NCBI RefSeq assembly: GCF_026153455.1
Contig: NZ_CP110629.1
Location: 3,782,001-3,846,000, forward strand
From: Marinimicrobium sp. C6131
GTDB taxonomy: Bacteria > Pseudomonadota > Gammaproteobacteria > Pseudomonadales > Cellvibrionaceae
Direction of reading: 5' to 3'
Length of the DNA stretch: 64,000 nt
A model generated the notes under the pieces. That model saw only the letters and a program-made list of their open reading frames with translations. It was not told the origin of the DNA and ran no database searches. Of this stretch, positions 53,654 through 62,542 are shown one piece after another; the stretch's first letter is position 1, and each line of letters opens with the position of its first letter. The position numbers and the translations under genes were made by a program.

Positions 53654-56632
53654 CTAGCGCAGGGACGCCACCGTCTCGCGCAAAAACGCCTCCGCATCGG
53701 CGGCGTTGATCGGGCGGCTGAACAGGTAGCCCTGAATGTCGTGGCAGCCGAGACGACGCAGAAATTCCCGCTGTGCCTGGGTTTCCACCCCTTCGGCGAT
53801 GACGCGCAAGCCCAGGCTCTGGGACAGAGTGATGATGGTACTGATGATCACCCGATCGTCGTTGTCATTGGTAATGTCGCGGACAAACGACTGATCGATT
53901 TTCAGCTTGCTGATCTTGAACCGCTTCAGATAGCTCAGCGATGAGTAGCCGGTACCGAAGTCATCAATGGACAGGCTGATACCGGCCCCATGGAGACGGT
54001 TGATCATGGTGATCGCCCGCTCGGGATCATCCATGGTGATGCTCTCGGTCAATTCCAGCTCCAGGTATTCCGGTGGCAGGGCCGCATCGTCCAGAATGCT
54101 CAAGACCATATCCGGCAGGTTGGGCTGGTGGAACTGGGCTGCCGAAAGATTGATGGCAATTTTCGGCGGCGCGATGCCGGCATCGATCCAGCGTCTCAAC
54201 TGCTGGGTGGCCTCGCGTAGCACCCACTCACCAATGGGCACGATCAACCCACTGCTCTCGGCAATGGGAATGAATTCCGCCGGGGATACCCGTCCCAGGT
54301 CGGGGTGGTTCCAGCGCAGCAGCGCCTCAAAACCGATGACGGTGCCGGTGTGCAATTCCTGTTGCGGTTGGTAGTGCAGCTCGAACTGGTTGTGCTCCAA
54401 GGCCTGGCGCAAGGCATTCTCCACTCGCATCAGCCGGACGTAATGGGTCTGCAGTTCGGGCGTGAAAAAGCTGTAGGTGTTGCGGCCTTTCTGTTTGGCC
54501 CGGTACATGGCGATGTCGGCATTGGTGTACAGCTCACTCAGATGGGTGCCGTCTTCGGGGTAAAGGGCGATGCCCACGGAGCTGGTAACCGAAAGATCGT
54601 AGCCGTCAATACGGAAGGGGCGGTTCAGTAGCGATAACAGTTTCTGCGCCGCATGAGCGGCGCCGCTGGCATCGGTGGCGGGCAGCAGCAGAATGAACTC
54701 GTCGCCGCCGGGGCGGGCGAAGGTGTCTTCCTCGCGCACCATTCCCTGCAGACGATCGGCGAAGGCCTGGAGCAGGCGATCGCCGGCTTTGTGCCCCAGA
54801 GAGTCGTTGATGTTCTTGAAGTTGTCCAGGTCCAGAAACAGCAGCGCCAGGGTATCGTTGTTGCGCTGTGCGATTCTCAGGGCAAAAGCGGCGCGCTCTT
54901 CCAGTAAGGAGCGGTTGGGCAGGCTGGTCAACGGGTCGTAATAGGCCAGGCGGTGAATTTCTTCCTGGTCCTCTTTCAGCCGACTGATGTCGCTGACAAT
55001 ACCGATGTAATAGGTGGGCACACCATCGTCGGTGGTGATCTGGCTGATGCTCAACCACTCCGGGTAGATTTCGCCGTTCTTGCGCCGGTTCCACACCTCG
55101 CCCTGCCAGAATCCGCGGCGGGTGATATCATGCCACATCTCTTGATAGAACGCCTGGTCGTGACGCCCGGAGGCGAGCATTTTGGGAGTCTGACCCAAGG
55201 CTTCCTCCTCGGTGTAGCCGGTGATCCGGGTGAAGGCGTTATTGACCATGACGATTTTCTGCTCGGCATCTGTGATCAGTACCCCTTCACTGCCGCGCTC
55301 GAAGACCTTGGCTGCCAGCTCCAACTGCGCCTCGCTTTGTACTTGCTGGCTGATATCAATATGGGTACCCACGGTAATTCCCCGCAACTCTCCTTCCTCG
55401 TTACGCAGGGACTGCCCCCGGGACAGCACCCACACCCAGCGGCCATCGGCGTGGGTCATCCGGAAGCGGTTTTCGTAGGTGCCTTCGGCGCCCTGATCGA
55501 TGTAGTCCTTGAACACCGCGACGGCGTTGGCGCGGTCCTCGGGGTGGATCAGCTCGGCCCAGACCTGGGTCAGGTTGGGGCGGCCGTCCATGGGGTAGTC
55601 GCTCAGGTAGCGGCCCAGCATGGAAAAGTACTCCGGACTGCACTCCAGGTAGTCATCGGCGTGGAAGTATTCCCAGGCGCCGGTATTGGACGCGGCGATC
55701 AACGAGCGGTAGCGGTCCAGACTGGTCAACAGCTCGTCGGTTCGGCTGGCTACCTCGCGCTCCAGATGGCGCTTGTGCCAGCGCAGCTCGAACAGTACCT
55801 TGGCGAGATAACCCAATAGCATGGGAAGTAGCAGAGCAATTCCCCAGGCCATGTAGTACCAGGAACCCTGAAGCCAACCGCCGGCGGGGGCAATGGAGAG
55901 TATCCAGGGGTTGTTGGGCACGTCAATGCGCTGCTCCACCGGCTGATTCAGAGGCTGAGGTGCATTGCCCGAGATGATGGCAGGTTCGCCGGGGGCTTGC
56001 TCCAGCCGTTTCAGCTCATAGTGGTACCCTTGGCGCTCCAGCTCGTCGAGCCGGGCGACCTCCAACAGGCGGTCCAGTCGCATAGTGACGTTGGCGAACC
56101 CCCAGAAGGCACCTTTTACCTCAACGGGGTAGCGCCCCACGATGCCGTCCATACCTTGTACCAGCCGCAAAGGGCCGGCGACTCGCAGCTCGTTGTCCTC
56201 CAAGGTCAATCGGCTTTCCCGTCCCTGTATCGGGTCGGCAAGTTGGTTGAATCCGATCGCCGCACGGTTTTGGTCCAGTGGGCTGGCATAGCGAATAATG
56301 CCTCCCGGTGACAAGGACAGGCTTTGCACGTCCGGGAAATAGCGCAGCATATCGTCGGTCACGGCCTGAAACCGCTCACCGACATTCTCGACGTTGCGCA
56401 CGTAGGTGGCCAGGGTGTAGGCCGCCGAGAGCGAGTGGCGCAGGTTGGCTTCAATGATTCGGGCGTGGTTGGCCGCAAGGGTGCTGGCGAGCAGTCGCTG
56501 CTCGCGAATCAGGGAGTCGCGCTCCTTGCTCATCCAGGCGATGGTCAGCGCGCCGCTGGCAATCAGGGTCACGAGTGCCACAATCCAACTGAGGGTTTTG
56601 GGGTGGCGCTGTTCAAGGGAGCGAAAATTCAT
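53654..56632 (-). CDS. CHASE-PAS-PAS-GGDEF-EAL cyclic-di-GMP signalling protein
   Basis: 992-aa membrane sensor. TM1 (about 15-35) and TM2 (about 258-280) bracket a periplasmic CHASE-type domain. Two PAS/PAC domains follow (about 305-430 and 435-555; GVLITDAEQKIVMVNNAFTR is the second one's start). A GGDEF domain has an intact signature RPGGDEFILLLP (residues 642-646). An EAL domain carries FEALLRW (EAL 769-771) and the loop-6 region DDFGTGYSSLSYLKRFKISKLKID. Both active-site signatures look complete, so it may be bifunctional or switch between synthesis and breakdown of c-di-GMP. It is convergent with tamB (18 nt between stops) and divergent from tatD. Confidence 0.92.
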   Translation of the reverse strand: MNFRSLEQRHPKTLSWIVALVTLIASGALTIAWMSKERDSLIREQRLLASTLAANHARIIEANLRHSLSAAYTLATYVRNVENVGERFQAVTDDMLRYFPDVQSLSLSPGGIIRYASPLDQNRAAIGFNQLADPIQGRESRLTLEDNELRVAGPLRLVQGMDGIVGRYPVEVKGAFWGFANVTMRLDRLLEVARLDELERQGYHYELKRLEQAPGEPAIISGNAPQPLNQPVEQRIDVPNNPWILSIAPAGGWLQGSWYYMAWGIALLLPMLLGYLAKVLFELRWHKRHLEREVASRTDELLTSLDRYRSLIAASNTGAWEYFHADDYLECSPEYFSMLGRYLSDYPMDGRPNLTQVWAELIHPEDRANAVAVFKDYIDQGAEGTYENRFRMTHADGRWVWVLSRGQSLRNEEGELRGITVGTHIDISQQVQSEAQLELAAKVFERGSEGVLITDAEQKIVMVNNAFTRITGYTEEEALGQTPKMLASGRHDQAFYQEMWHDITRRGFWQGEVWNRRKNGEIYPEWLSISQITTDDGVPTYYIGIVSDISRLKEDQEEIHRLAYYDPLTSLPNRSLLEERAAFALRIAQRNNDTLALLFLDLDNFKNINDSLGHKAGDRLLQAFADRLQGMVREEDTFARPGGDEFILLLPATDASGAAHAAQKLLSLLNRPFRIDGYDLSVTSSVGIALYPEDGTHLSELYTNADIAMYRAKQKGRNTYSFFTPELQTHYVRLMRVENALRQALEHNQFELHYQPQQELHTGTVIGFEALLRWNHPDLGRVSPAEFIPIAESSGLIVPIGEWVLREATQQLRRWIDAGIAPPKIAINLSAAQFHQPNLPDMVLSILDDAALPPEYLELELTESITMDDPERAITMINRLHGAGISLSIDDFGTGYSSLSYLKRFKISKLKIDQSFVRDITNDNDDRVIISTIITLSQSLGLRVIAEGVETQAQREFLRRLGCHDIQGYLFSRPINAADAEAFLRETVASLR

Positions 56633-56781
56633 GGGTAGCCGTGGGTAACCCTGGTGGGGGATGCGTCGGTCATACTGGCGAGTATAGCGGCAACGGCGCC
56701 GGTTTGGCCAAGTATTCGAGTCGAGAGGCTGAGCGACGCTTTGTTATGATGGCCGCCGATTCTGCAAGTGGGAGCGTCATC

Positions 56782-57582
56782 ATGATCGATATTGGAGTGA
56801 ATCTGACCTCGGGCCGTTTCAACAAGGACCGCGAGCAGGTGCTGGAAAGCGCCTGGGCGCAGGGCATCAATGCGCTGATCATTACCGGCACCTCGGTGGA
56901 GGGCAGTCGGGACGCGGCGGCGCTGGCGGCGTCGGATAGCCGGCGATTGTTCGCGACCGCCGGGGTGCACCCACATGAGGCGAAAACCTGGGATGAGGCG
57001 GCCGCGCAGCAGCTCCGGACTCTGGTACAGCAGCCCCAGGTGGTGGCGATAGGGGAGTGTGGGTTGGATTTCAACCGCGATTTCTCCCCTCGCCCCGATC
57101 AGTTGGCCTGCTTTGAGGCGCAACTGGCATTGGCGGCGGACGTCGGCAAACCCGTATTTCTGCATCAGCGGGATGCTCACGCGGCGTTTATGCCCATTCT
57201 CCGTCGCTATCGGGATCAGCTGCCGGGTGCCGTGGTGCACTGCTTTACCGGTACGGGGGAAGAGCTGGAGGATTACCTGTCACTGGATTGCCATGTCGGC
57301 GTGACCGGTTGGGTGTGCGATGAAAAGCGCGGTGGCGAGTTGCGTGAGCTGGTGAGCCGGATTCCGGCCGATCGCCTGTTGGTGGAAACCGATGCTCCCT
57401 ACCTGACGCCTCACAATCTGCCCAAAAAACCCAAAGGCAATCGCAACGAGCCGGCGTTTTTGACTTATGTAATCAGTAAAATTGCGGAGTGCCGCGACGA
57501 ACCCTTTGCGATGGTGGCCGAAGCAACGGCTCACAACGCCGAACGATTTTTCCAATTGTCCCGGGGCCGAGAGGTTGCGTAG
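56782..57582 (+). CDS. tatD: TatD family metal-dependent deoxyribonuclease
   Basis: 266-aa TIM-barrel hydrolase. Family motifs: DIGVNLTS at the N-terminus (family metal motif DxHxH replaced by DIGVNL as in E. coli TatD), TAGVHPHEAKTW, IGECGLDFNRDFSPR, FLHQRDAH, HCFTGTGEE and ETDAPYLTPHNLP. I take the ATG at 56782, 7 nt after GGGAG, which gives the normal length (about 260 aa); the frame is open further upstream to 56641 without support. TatD enzymes have 3'-5' exonuclease activity and act in DNA repair and in DNA breakdown. It ends within a REP-like palindrome that separates it from the convergent GH28 gene. Confidence 0.9.
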   Translation: MIDIGVNLTSGRFNKDREQVLESAWAQGINALIITGTSVEGSRDAAALAASDSRRLFATAGVHPHEAKTWDEAAAQQLRTLVQQPQVVAIGECGLDFNRDFSPRPDQLACFEAQLALAADVGKPVFLHQRDAHAAFMPILRRYRDQLPGAVVHCFTGTGEELEDYLSLDCHVGVTGWVCDEKRGGELRELVSRIPADRLLVETDAPYLTPHNLPKKPKGNRNEPAFLTYVISKIAECRDEPFAMVAEATAHNAERFFQLSRGREVA

Positions 57583-57650
57583 GGCGGGTAAGGCCAAAGG
57601 CCGCACCCGCCGTAACAAAAAGCTCACCTACGGCACCCAGCGGTGCGGTT
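57578..57650. repeat. REP-like palindrome between tatD and the GH28 gene
   Basis: GTAGGGCGGGTAAGGCC-AAA-GGCCGCACCCGCCGTA forms an imperfect long stem (57578-57616), beginning in the tatD stop. A second short stem follows (GGCACCC/GGTGC at 57631-57648). It could act as a bidirectional terminator. Related palindromes occur at 60985, 62465 and 63929. Confidence 0.65.
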
Positions 57651-57660
57651 TAACGACGCA

Positions 57661-59271
57661 CTACCAGACCTGAGGCGGCGTATCCGGATTGATCACTTCT
57701 TCGGAAACACCGCTGCCGAGTTGGACCTCATCTTCCTCGATGTTGCCGCCGTCAATAAAAATGGCACCGGAGTACCGGCCCTCAACCCGCAGCGGCCCGC
57801 CGCTGACATTGTCGGTCAGGCTGACGTTATTGAGGTGCACCTCGTAGGCATCATCAATAGTCATGGCCAATGAGTCGGACTCAATGGAGACGTTTTCCAA
57901 CGTCAGGTTTTTCATGCGCACGATACGCGCGCCCATCTCGGCATTTTTCACCGTGACATTGGTCAGGGTCACATCTTCCACCCATTTCTCGGGCAGGCCG
58001 ATCAGGGAAATGGCCGTGGGCACGCCATCAATCGATACGTCGCTGATATGGATGTTACGGGCGGTCGGTGCCACGCCCATGGCCTCCGGTCCGGTGTAGA
58101 AGCTGTTGAAATTGATCGCCTCATAAGTGATGTTCTTCATCACCACATCGCGCACAAAAATATTCTCGATCACATTGCCCCGGCCGCGCTCAGTCTTGAA
58201 GCGAATGCCGCGATCCGCGCCATCGAAGTAGGCGTCGTGGACGTAGACATTGCGAATGCCGCCGGACGTCTCGCTACCGAATACCACGCCGCCACTGCCG
58301 GTACGCACATTTTTCGCTTCGAAATGACGAACGACGACGTTTTCGGTGGGGATGTTGATCTCCAGCGCCTCTTCATTGAAGCCGGATTTCAGCACCACCG
58401 CGTCATCACCGGTCTGGAAGTGGTTGTACTCGATCAGGACATTCTTCGAGGAGTCCACGACCACTCCGTCACCATTGGGCGCGCGCAGACTGTCAATGCG
58501 TACATCGCGAACAATGATGTTCTCGCTGTAAATCAGGTGCACGTTCCACATCGGCGAATCGAGCAGCTTCACGCCCTCGACCAGAATGTCCTCGGACTCC
58601 CAGAACACCATAAAACTCGGGCGCATGCCTTCTTTCTCGGCGCCCTTGCCCCAGTCACGGCGGGACAGGGGCACCTGGGTGGCGATACCGCGAGGCGGTG
58701 GGCCGTACTCTTCGAACCACTCCCACCAGTGATCGCCCTGGGCGTTCAGCAGGCCTTTACCGGTGATGGCCACATTTTTGACATTGGCCGCATAAATCAT
58801 CGGTGCATAGTTGTAGGCTTCGACGCCCTCGTGGCGTTGGTGCACCACCGGCAGATAGTCGTCTTTATCGGTGCTGAACAGCACCTCGGCGCCTTCTTCC
58901 AGGTGCAGGTTGATATTGGATTTGAGGTGCAGTGAGCCGCTGAGCCATTTGCCCTTGGGGATAACCACCCGGCCGCCGCCGGCGCTGTGGGCCGCATCAA
59001 TGGCCTGATGCACGGCATCGGTAATCTGGTTGCGGCGATCACCCGTCATTTCGCTCGCGCCGAAATCACGAATATTGAAAGTCCGGTCGGGGAAGGTCGG
59101 GCGCTTGAGCTGGGGCATTTCAAAGGGCGGGCTCAGGGGGGCGATCTCCTGCGGGACCGGTCCCATCTGGGCTGCCAGAGGCAGGCTGGTGGCAGCGAGT
59201 ACGCCGGCGACCAGCCAGGCTCGCAGTCTCCCCAGGGACCCTCGCCGATGTTCAGGTGTTGATAAATGCAT
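57661..59271 (-). CDS. Glycoside hydrolase family 28 (polygalacturonase-like), secreted
   Basis: 536-aa protein with signal peptide (LRAWLVAGVLAATSLPLAAQ) and a right-handed beta-helix. It carries the pectate-lyase-3 type start (FNIRDFGASEMTGDRRNQITDAVHQAI) and the GH28 active-site signatures in near-standard form: NGDG (266-269, for N-x-D-G), TGDDAVVLKSG (Asp289-Asp290), TGSGGVVFGSE (for the usual G-H-G loop, with His replaced) and GIRFKTERGRG (for R-I-K). Family members hydrolyse polygalacturonate or related uronic-acid polymers. The absent His in the third motif suggests a non-standard substrate. It is transcribed alone; a perfect short palindrome lies about 20 nt upstream of the start. 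Confidence 0.85.
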   Translation of the reverse strand: MHLSTPEHRRGSLGRLRAWLVAGVLAATSLPLAAQMGPVPQEIAPLSPPFEMPQLKRPTFPDRTFNIRDFGASEMTGDRRNQITDAVHQAIDAAHSAGGGRVVIPKGKWLSGSLHLKSNINLHLEEGAEVLFSTDKDDYLPVVHQRHEGVEAYNYAPMIYAANVKNVAITGKGLLNAQGDHWWEWFEEYGPPPRGIATQVPLSRRDWGKGAEKEGMRPSFMVFWESEDILVEGVKLLDSPMWNVHLIYSENIIVRDVRIDSLRAPNGDGVVVDSSKNVLIEYNHFQTGDDAVVLKSGFNEEALEINIPTENVVVRHFEAKNVRTGSGGVVFGSETSGGIRNVYVHDAYFDGADRGIRFKTERGRGNVIENIFVRDVVMKNITYEAINFNSFYTGPEAMGVAPTARNIHISDVSIDGVPTAISLIGLPEKWVEDVTLTNVTVKNAEMGARIVRMKNLTLENVSIESDSLAMTIDDAYEVHLNNVSLTDNVSGGPLRVEGRYSGAIFIDGGNIEEDEVQLGSGVSEEVINPDTPPQVW

Positions 59272-59287
59272 AGGTTACTCCCGGTTA

Positions 59288-59302
59288 AACAACACTGTTG
59301 TT
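59288..59302 (-). promoter_or_regulatory. Candidate operator upstream of the GH28 gene
   Basis: AACAAC-ACT-GTTGTT is a perfect 6-bp inverted repeat with a 3-nt spacer, 17 nt from the start codon. It could bind a sugar-responsive repressor. No regulator gene is nearby. Confidence 0.3.
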
Positions 59303-59442
59303 GGTTGTTTTTGGTTATTGGCATAGCGCACGCCCGGTGCGGGCGAGCCCGGAGGCTCTCACTTCCTCCGGGAGAGGGAATATTAGCACTTTTGACCGGG
59401 GCTGTTGACTGATTGGGCCCGCTATGGAGGGGTTAAGTTTTG

Positions 59443-60819
59443 TCAAAAACGCCAAAGACGGGTGATCAGCAGCGCCGCGGCGCAGGACAGTCCGACAATC
59501 AGGGCCAGCCAGAAGCCATCCGCCCCCTGGGCGGGCACCAGCCAGTCGGTGAACGTCAGCACATAACCCAGCGGCAGACAGATGCCCCAGAACGACAGCA
59601 GCATGATCAGCAGGGGCAGACGGGTGTCCTTGTAGCCGCGCAGCGCACTGATTGCGGTCACCTGCAGAATATCCGCGAGCTGGAAAATGGCGGCAAATAC
59701 CAGTAATTGTGCGGCCACCGTAATTACCGCTGAATCACTGGTGTAAAGAGACACCAGCAGGTGCCGGCCCAGCAGCAGGATGGGCATATGAATCAGGGCG
59801 ATGGTCAGCCCCAACAGCAGCGTGCTGCGCGCCAGCAGACGGGCGGTGTCCGGAGTGCCGGCACCAACCAGAAAGCTCACGCGCAGGGTAAGGGCCATCC
59901 CCAGGCTGAGGGGCACCATAAAGAGCACGGAGGTGATGTTGAGCACGATCTGGTGCCCCGCCACCACAATGGCGCCCAACGGTGCCAGGAACAGGGCGAT
60001 GACACCGAACATGCTCACTTCGACAAACATGCTGGCGCCGATGGGCAGCCCCAGTTTGAGCAGGGAGCGGATGCGGTGCCAACTGGGGGCCACCCAGTCG
60101 GCCAGCAGATGATAGGCACGGTAATAGCGGCTGAAATTCAGGTAGCCGAGCATGACCAGGGCAGCCGCCGTGTTGGAAATGGCCGTCGCCCAGCCACATC
60201 CCACGCCACCCAGCTCCGGGGCGCCCAACTTGCCGTAAATCAGAATGTAATTGAGCGGCAGGTTGATCAGGGTCGATATCAGCGAGATCACCATGATCAC
60301 GCGGGTGTGGCCCAGACCATCGGTCAGGCCGCGCAGTGAGGTAATCAGCAGGAGCCCGGGTATCCCCCAGACAAAGGCCTGCAGGTAGCCTCGCGTGACG
60401 GCTGAGGTGACCTCGTCGAGCCCCAGTAGCGGCATCAGGGGGCCGGCGCTGAGGAGCAGCCCGGCCATCAGCACCATGGACACCAGAGCAATGTACAGTC
60501 CCTGCCAGGTGACCGGCATGATCTGCTCCTGCTGGCCCGCGCCCCGGTGCCCGGAGATGGTGGGCTGTTGGGCGCTCAGCACGCCGTAAAAGAACAGTAG
60601 CAGGGGCATCCAGAGGCTGCTGCCGATGCCGACCGCGGCGAGATCCTCGGCGCTGTAGTGGCCCGCCATGATGGTATCGATCACACCATTGGCCATTTGC
60701 GCGAGTTGGGCAACCAGAATCGGGCCGCCGAGCAGCGCCAGGGTTTTCCACTCGGTCAGTATCTGGGCGACGCGGCCACCACTGGGACGTGTAGGGAGTG
60801 GCTGGTGGTTTTCGTCCAT
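59443..60819 (-). CDS. MATE family multidrug efflux transporter (NorM-like)
   Basis: 458-aa protein with twelve predicted membrane helices in two related halves. The family segments LGGPILVAQLAQMANGVIDTIMAGHYSAEDLAAVGIG (helix 1-2 region, read in parts) and, in the second half, LKLGLPIGASMFVEVSMFGVIAL are clear. MATE proteins export cationic drugs or metabolites in exchange for Na+ or H+. Length is typical (about 450-460). It is a single gene on the minus strand, 170 nt from the GH28 start, with no terminator or operator that I can identify. The substrate cannot be told from sequence. Confidence 0.88.
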   Translation of the reverse strand: MDENHQPLPTRPSGGRVAQILTEWKTLALLGGPILVAQLAQMANGVIDTIMAGHYSAEDLAAVGIGSSLWMPLLLFFYGVLSAQQPTISGHRGAGQQEQIMPVTWQGLYIALVSMVLMAGLLLSAGPLMPLLGLDEVTSAVTRGYLQAFVWGIPGLLLITSLRGLTDGLGHTRVIMVISLISTLINLPLNYILIYGKLGAPELGGVGCGWATAISNTAAALVMLGYLNFSRYYRAYHLLADWVAPSWHRIRSLLKLGLPIGASMFVEVSMFGVIALFLAPLGAIVVAGHQIVLNITSVLFMVPLSLGMALTLRVSFLVGAGTPDTARLLARSTLLLGLTIALIHMPILLLGRHLLVSLYTSDSAVITVAAQLLVFAAIFQLADILQVTAISALRGYKDTRLPLLIMLLSFWGICLPLGYVLTFTDWLVPAQGADGFWLALIVGLSCAAALLITRLWRF

Positions 60820-61012
60820 CGGGACAGCATTCCTGGTTCAGAACAACGGACGCATCACTATACCCGAGTTGCGCACCGGTTTGGCAAAAGCCCTTGACCT
60901 TGGATGGGCAAGCGCCACAATAGGCCGGCATTCGGCGGCCGGTTCGGCATTAGAAGGGTGCTCCTGCATGTTTGGTTCTGGCTGCGGCGGATGCGGGCTT
61001 TGCCCTTATCCG
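60820..61012. other. Intergenic region upstream of MATE, ending in a split REP
   Basis: No gene is supported here. The right end (60985-61012) is the left part of a REP-like palindrome (CGGCGGATGCGGGC...) cut by the insertion sequence; its last 7 bases are found at 62441-62447. Confidence 0.6.
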
Positions 61013-61019
61013 TATATGG

Positions 61020-61312
61020 TCTCCTCCCCGTTTGCAAGGTCTCAGTGCTCGATGTCAGGGACAGGTTGGCTCCCGTATATCCGGCCTGTTGAACGAGGCG
61101 GCTTTGTCGCCTCTGGCCTTGATGGAAGATGCGCGCCTGCCGTCCTCATCGCCCTAACGGCCTTTGGGGCCCTCGGATAAGTCAGGTTTTCGGCAGGCCG
61201 GTCTGACCTGTTATGCCATCGATCGCTGTGACCCTCGCAACCTGAGGGAAGGTTTACCTCCGTAACTATCTACGTCGCCTCGTTTGTCTATTCCACTCGC
61301 TCCCTGATTAAC
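61020..61312 (-). ncRNA. Candidate bridge RNA/seekRNA of the IS1111 element
   Basis: The 3' non-coding region, about 290 nt, is where IS1111-group elements encode their guide RNA. On the minus strand it contains CTTATCCG (61174-61181), complementary to the target's right flank, and TAGGGCGATGAG (61145-61156), identical over 12 nt to the target-element left junction (62434-62445). The two guide-like segments flank a small GGCC-CCAAA-GGCC hairpin. Exact RNA ends are not known. Confidence 0.6.
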
Positions 61313-62347
61313 TTATCCGGCCATTCGCTCCTCGATCGGCCGGTACCGCTCGCCTCGGGCGATGATCACCCAGGCCATGCGGACTAACTTGTTGGCCAGC
61401 GCTACGGTGGCTTTGTTGAACCCCCGCTCGGCCTTGATGCGCTGGATCCAGCGGCTGAGCGGGTCGCTTTTCTGGTCCGCTCGTGACACCACCGCCCGAG
61501 CTCCGTGGATCACCTGCGCCCGCACATAGGGATCACCCCGTTTGCTGATCCCCAGAAGGACCTCCTTGCCACCGGTGCTGTTCTGTCTCGGTATTACCCC
61601 CAGTGCCGCCGAGGCATCCCGCCCCCGGCCGAACTGCTGGCCATCGCCCATCCAGCCTTTGAGCTGGCTGGCTACCACCGGGCCAACACCCGGCAGCGCA
61701 TCCAGGCGTTGGCAGACCTCATCGGCTTTGGCCTGTCGCTTCACCTCCTGGTCATACCAGGCCAACTCCTCTTCTACCTCCAGGAAGCGCTGATACTGAC
61801 GGTGCAGCAACTGCCGAGCCCGTGGGCTCAACTCGTTCTCGGCATCCTCCAGCGCCAGGGGCAGTTCCCGGCGCAGGGCCGCTATCCCCTCAGGGATGAT
61901 GACACCGTACTCGGCGAGCAAGCCTCGCAGCCGGTTGCCCATCCGGGTGCGCTCAGCGATCACGCTGCGGCGCAGCTTGTGCAGCATCTGCTCATCCTGC
62001 TGCTCGATACTCTTGATCGCCACCGGGCGGATTCGTCCGTGCTCACAGGCCTCGGCGATCGCCTGGGCATCGTTGTAGTCGTTCTTCTGGCCCCGCAGAT
62101 ACGCCTTCACATGCTGGGCCGGCAGCAGCTTCACTTCGTGCCCCAGTGCCTGTAGCTTGCGCCCCCAGTAATGGGCGCTGGCGCAGGCTTCCATGGCTAC
62201 CTTGCAAGGGGCCAGCTTTGCCATCTGATTAAGCAGTTGCTTGCGGCGCAATTTGCGCCTCCACCCGCACTGGCCATTCGGGCCCAGTCCGTACACTGCA
62301 AACTCATTCTTTGCGAGGTCAATGCCAATCGTTGTAAGCTTTGCCAT
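61313..62347 (-). CDS. IS110 family (IS1111 group) transposase
   Basis: 344-aa DEDD-type recombinase. The RuvC-like N-terminal domain has GIDLAKN (Asp10), VAMEACASAHYW and KNDYNDAQAIAEA, supplying the expected acidic residues. A helical linker follows. The C-terminal Tnp20 domain has LPGVGPVVASQL (helix-hairpin-helix-like), and DASAALGVIPRQNSTGGKEV with the conserved serine region, then LLGISKRGDPYVRAQVIHGAR. The frame is intact and full length, so the enzyme may be active. It starts at the ATG at 62347, inside the element's 5' end, 73 nt from the inverted repeat. Confidence 0.93.
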   Translation of the reverse strand: MAKLTTIGIDLAKNEFAVYGLGPNGQCGWRRKLRRKQLLNQMAKLAPCKVAMEACASAHYWGRKLQALGHEVKLLPAQHVKAYLRGQKNDYNDAQAIAEACEHGRIRPVAIKSIEQQDEQMLHKLRRSVIAERTRMGNRLRGLLAEYGVIIPEGIAALRRELPLALEDAENELSPRARQLLHRQYQRFLEVEEELAWYDQEVKRQAKADEVCQRLDALPGVGPVVASQLKGWMGDGQQFGRGRDASAALGVIPRQNSTGGKEVLLGISKRGDPYVRAQVIHGARAVVSRADQKSDPLSRWIQRIKAERGFNKATVALANKLVRMAWVIIARGERYRPIEERMAG

Positions 62348-62440
62348 GGTCTCCTCCCACTCATCTCAGATAGGAACTTATTCCTCCCCTATCTTGGCGC
62401 ATCGCGACGCCGATTAGGAGGGGAGGAGACCATCTCATCG

Positions 62441-62502
62441 CCCTACGCAACCCGCCGTGCTATCCGTAGGGCGGATAAGCGCCGATAGGCGCGCATCCGC
62501 CG
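62441..62502. repeat. REP pair interrupted by the insertion sequence
   Basis: 62441-62447 (CCCTACG) is the right end of the split REP. After a 17-nt spacer, an intact REP in the opposite orientation follows at 62465-62502: CGTAGGGCGGATAAGCG...CGCATCCGCCG. Before insertion these formed an inverted REP pair. Confidence 0.75.
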
Positions 62503-62542
62503 TTCCCCAAACCGCGATAACCTATCAACCCGGAGCTCAATC

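Larger units (their letters stand above)
61013..62440 (-). mobile_element. IS1111-group (IS110 family) insertion sequence
   Basis: 1428-bp element with subterminal 14-bp perfect inverted repeats ATGGTCTCCTCCCC (61016-61029) and its complement (62420-62433). Measured in the transposase direction, the repeat lies 7 bp from the 5' end and 3 bp from the 3' end, which is the hallmark of the IS1111 group. Removing 61013-62440 restores a REP-like palindrome (TTATCCG joined to CCCTACG). No target duplication is seen, as expected for this family. The CG at the junction is shared by target and element, so the ends are ambiguous by 2 nt. Confidence 0.88.

Noticed and set aside
60904..61180. Small Cys/Gly-rich frames (for example SGCGGCGLCPYP) upstream of the insertion sequence
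   Set aside because: They are translations of the REP palindrome and cross the IS border, so they cannot be a conserved gene.
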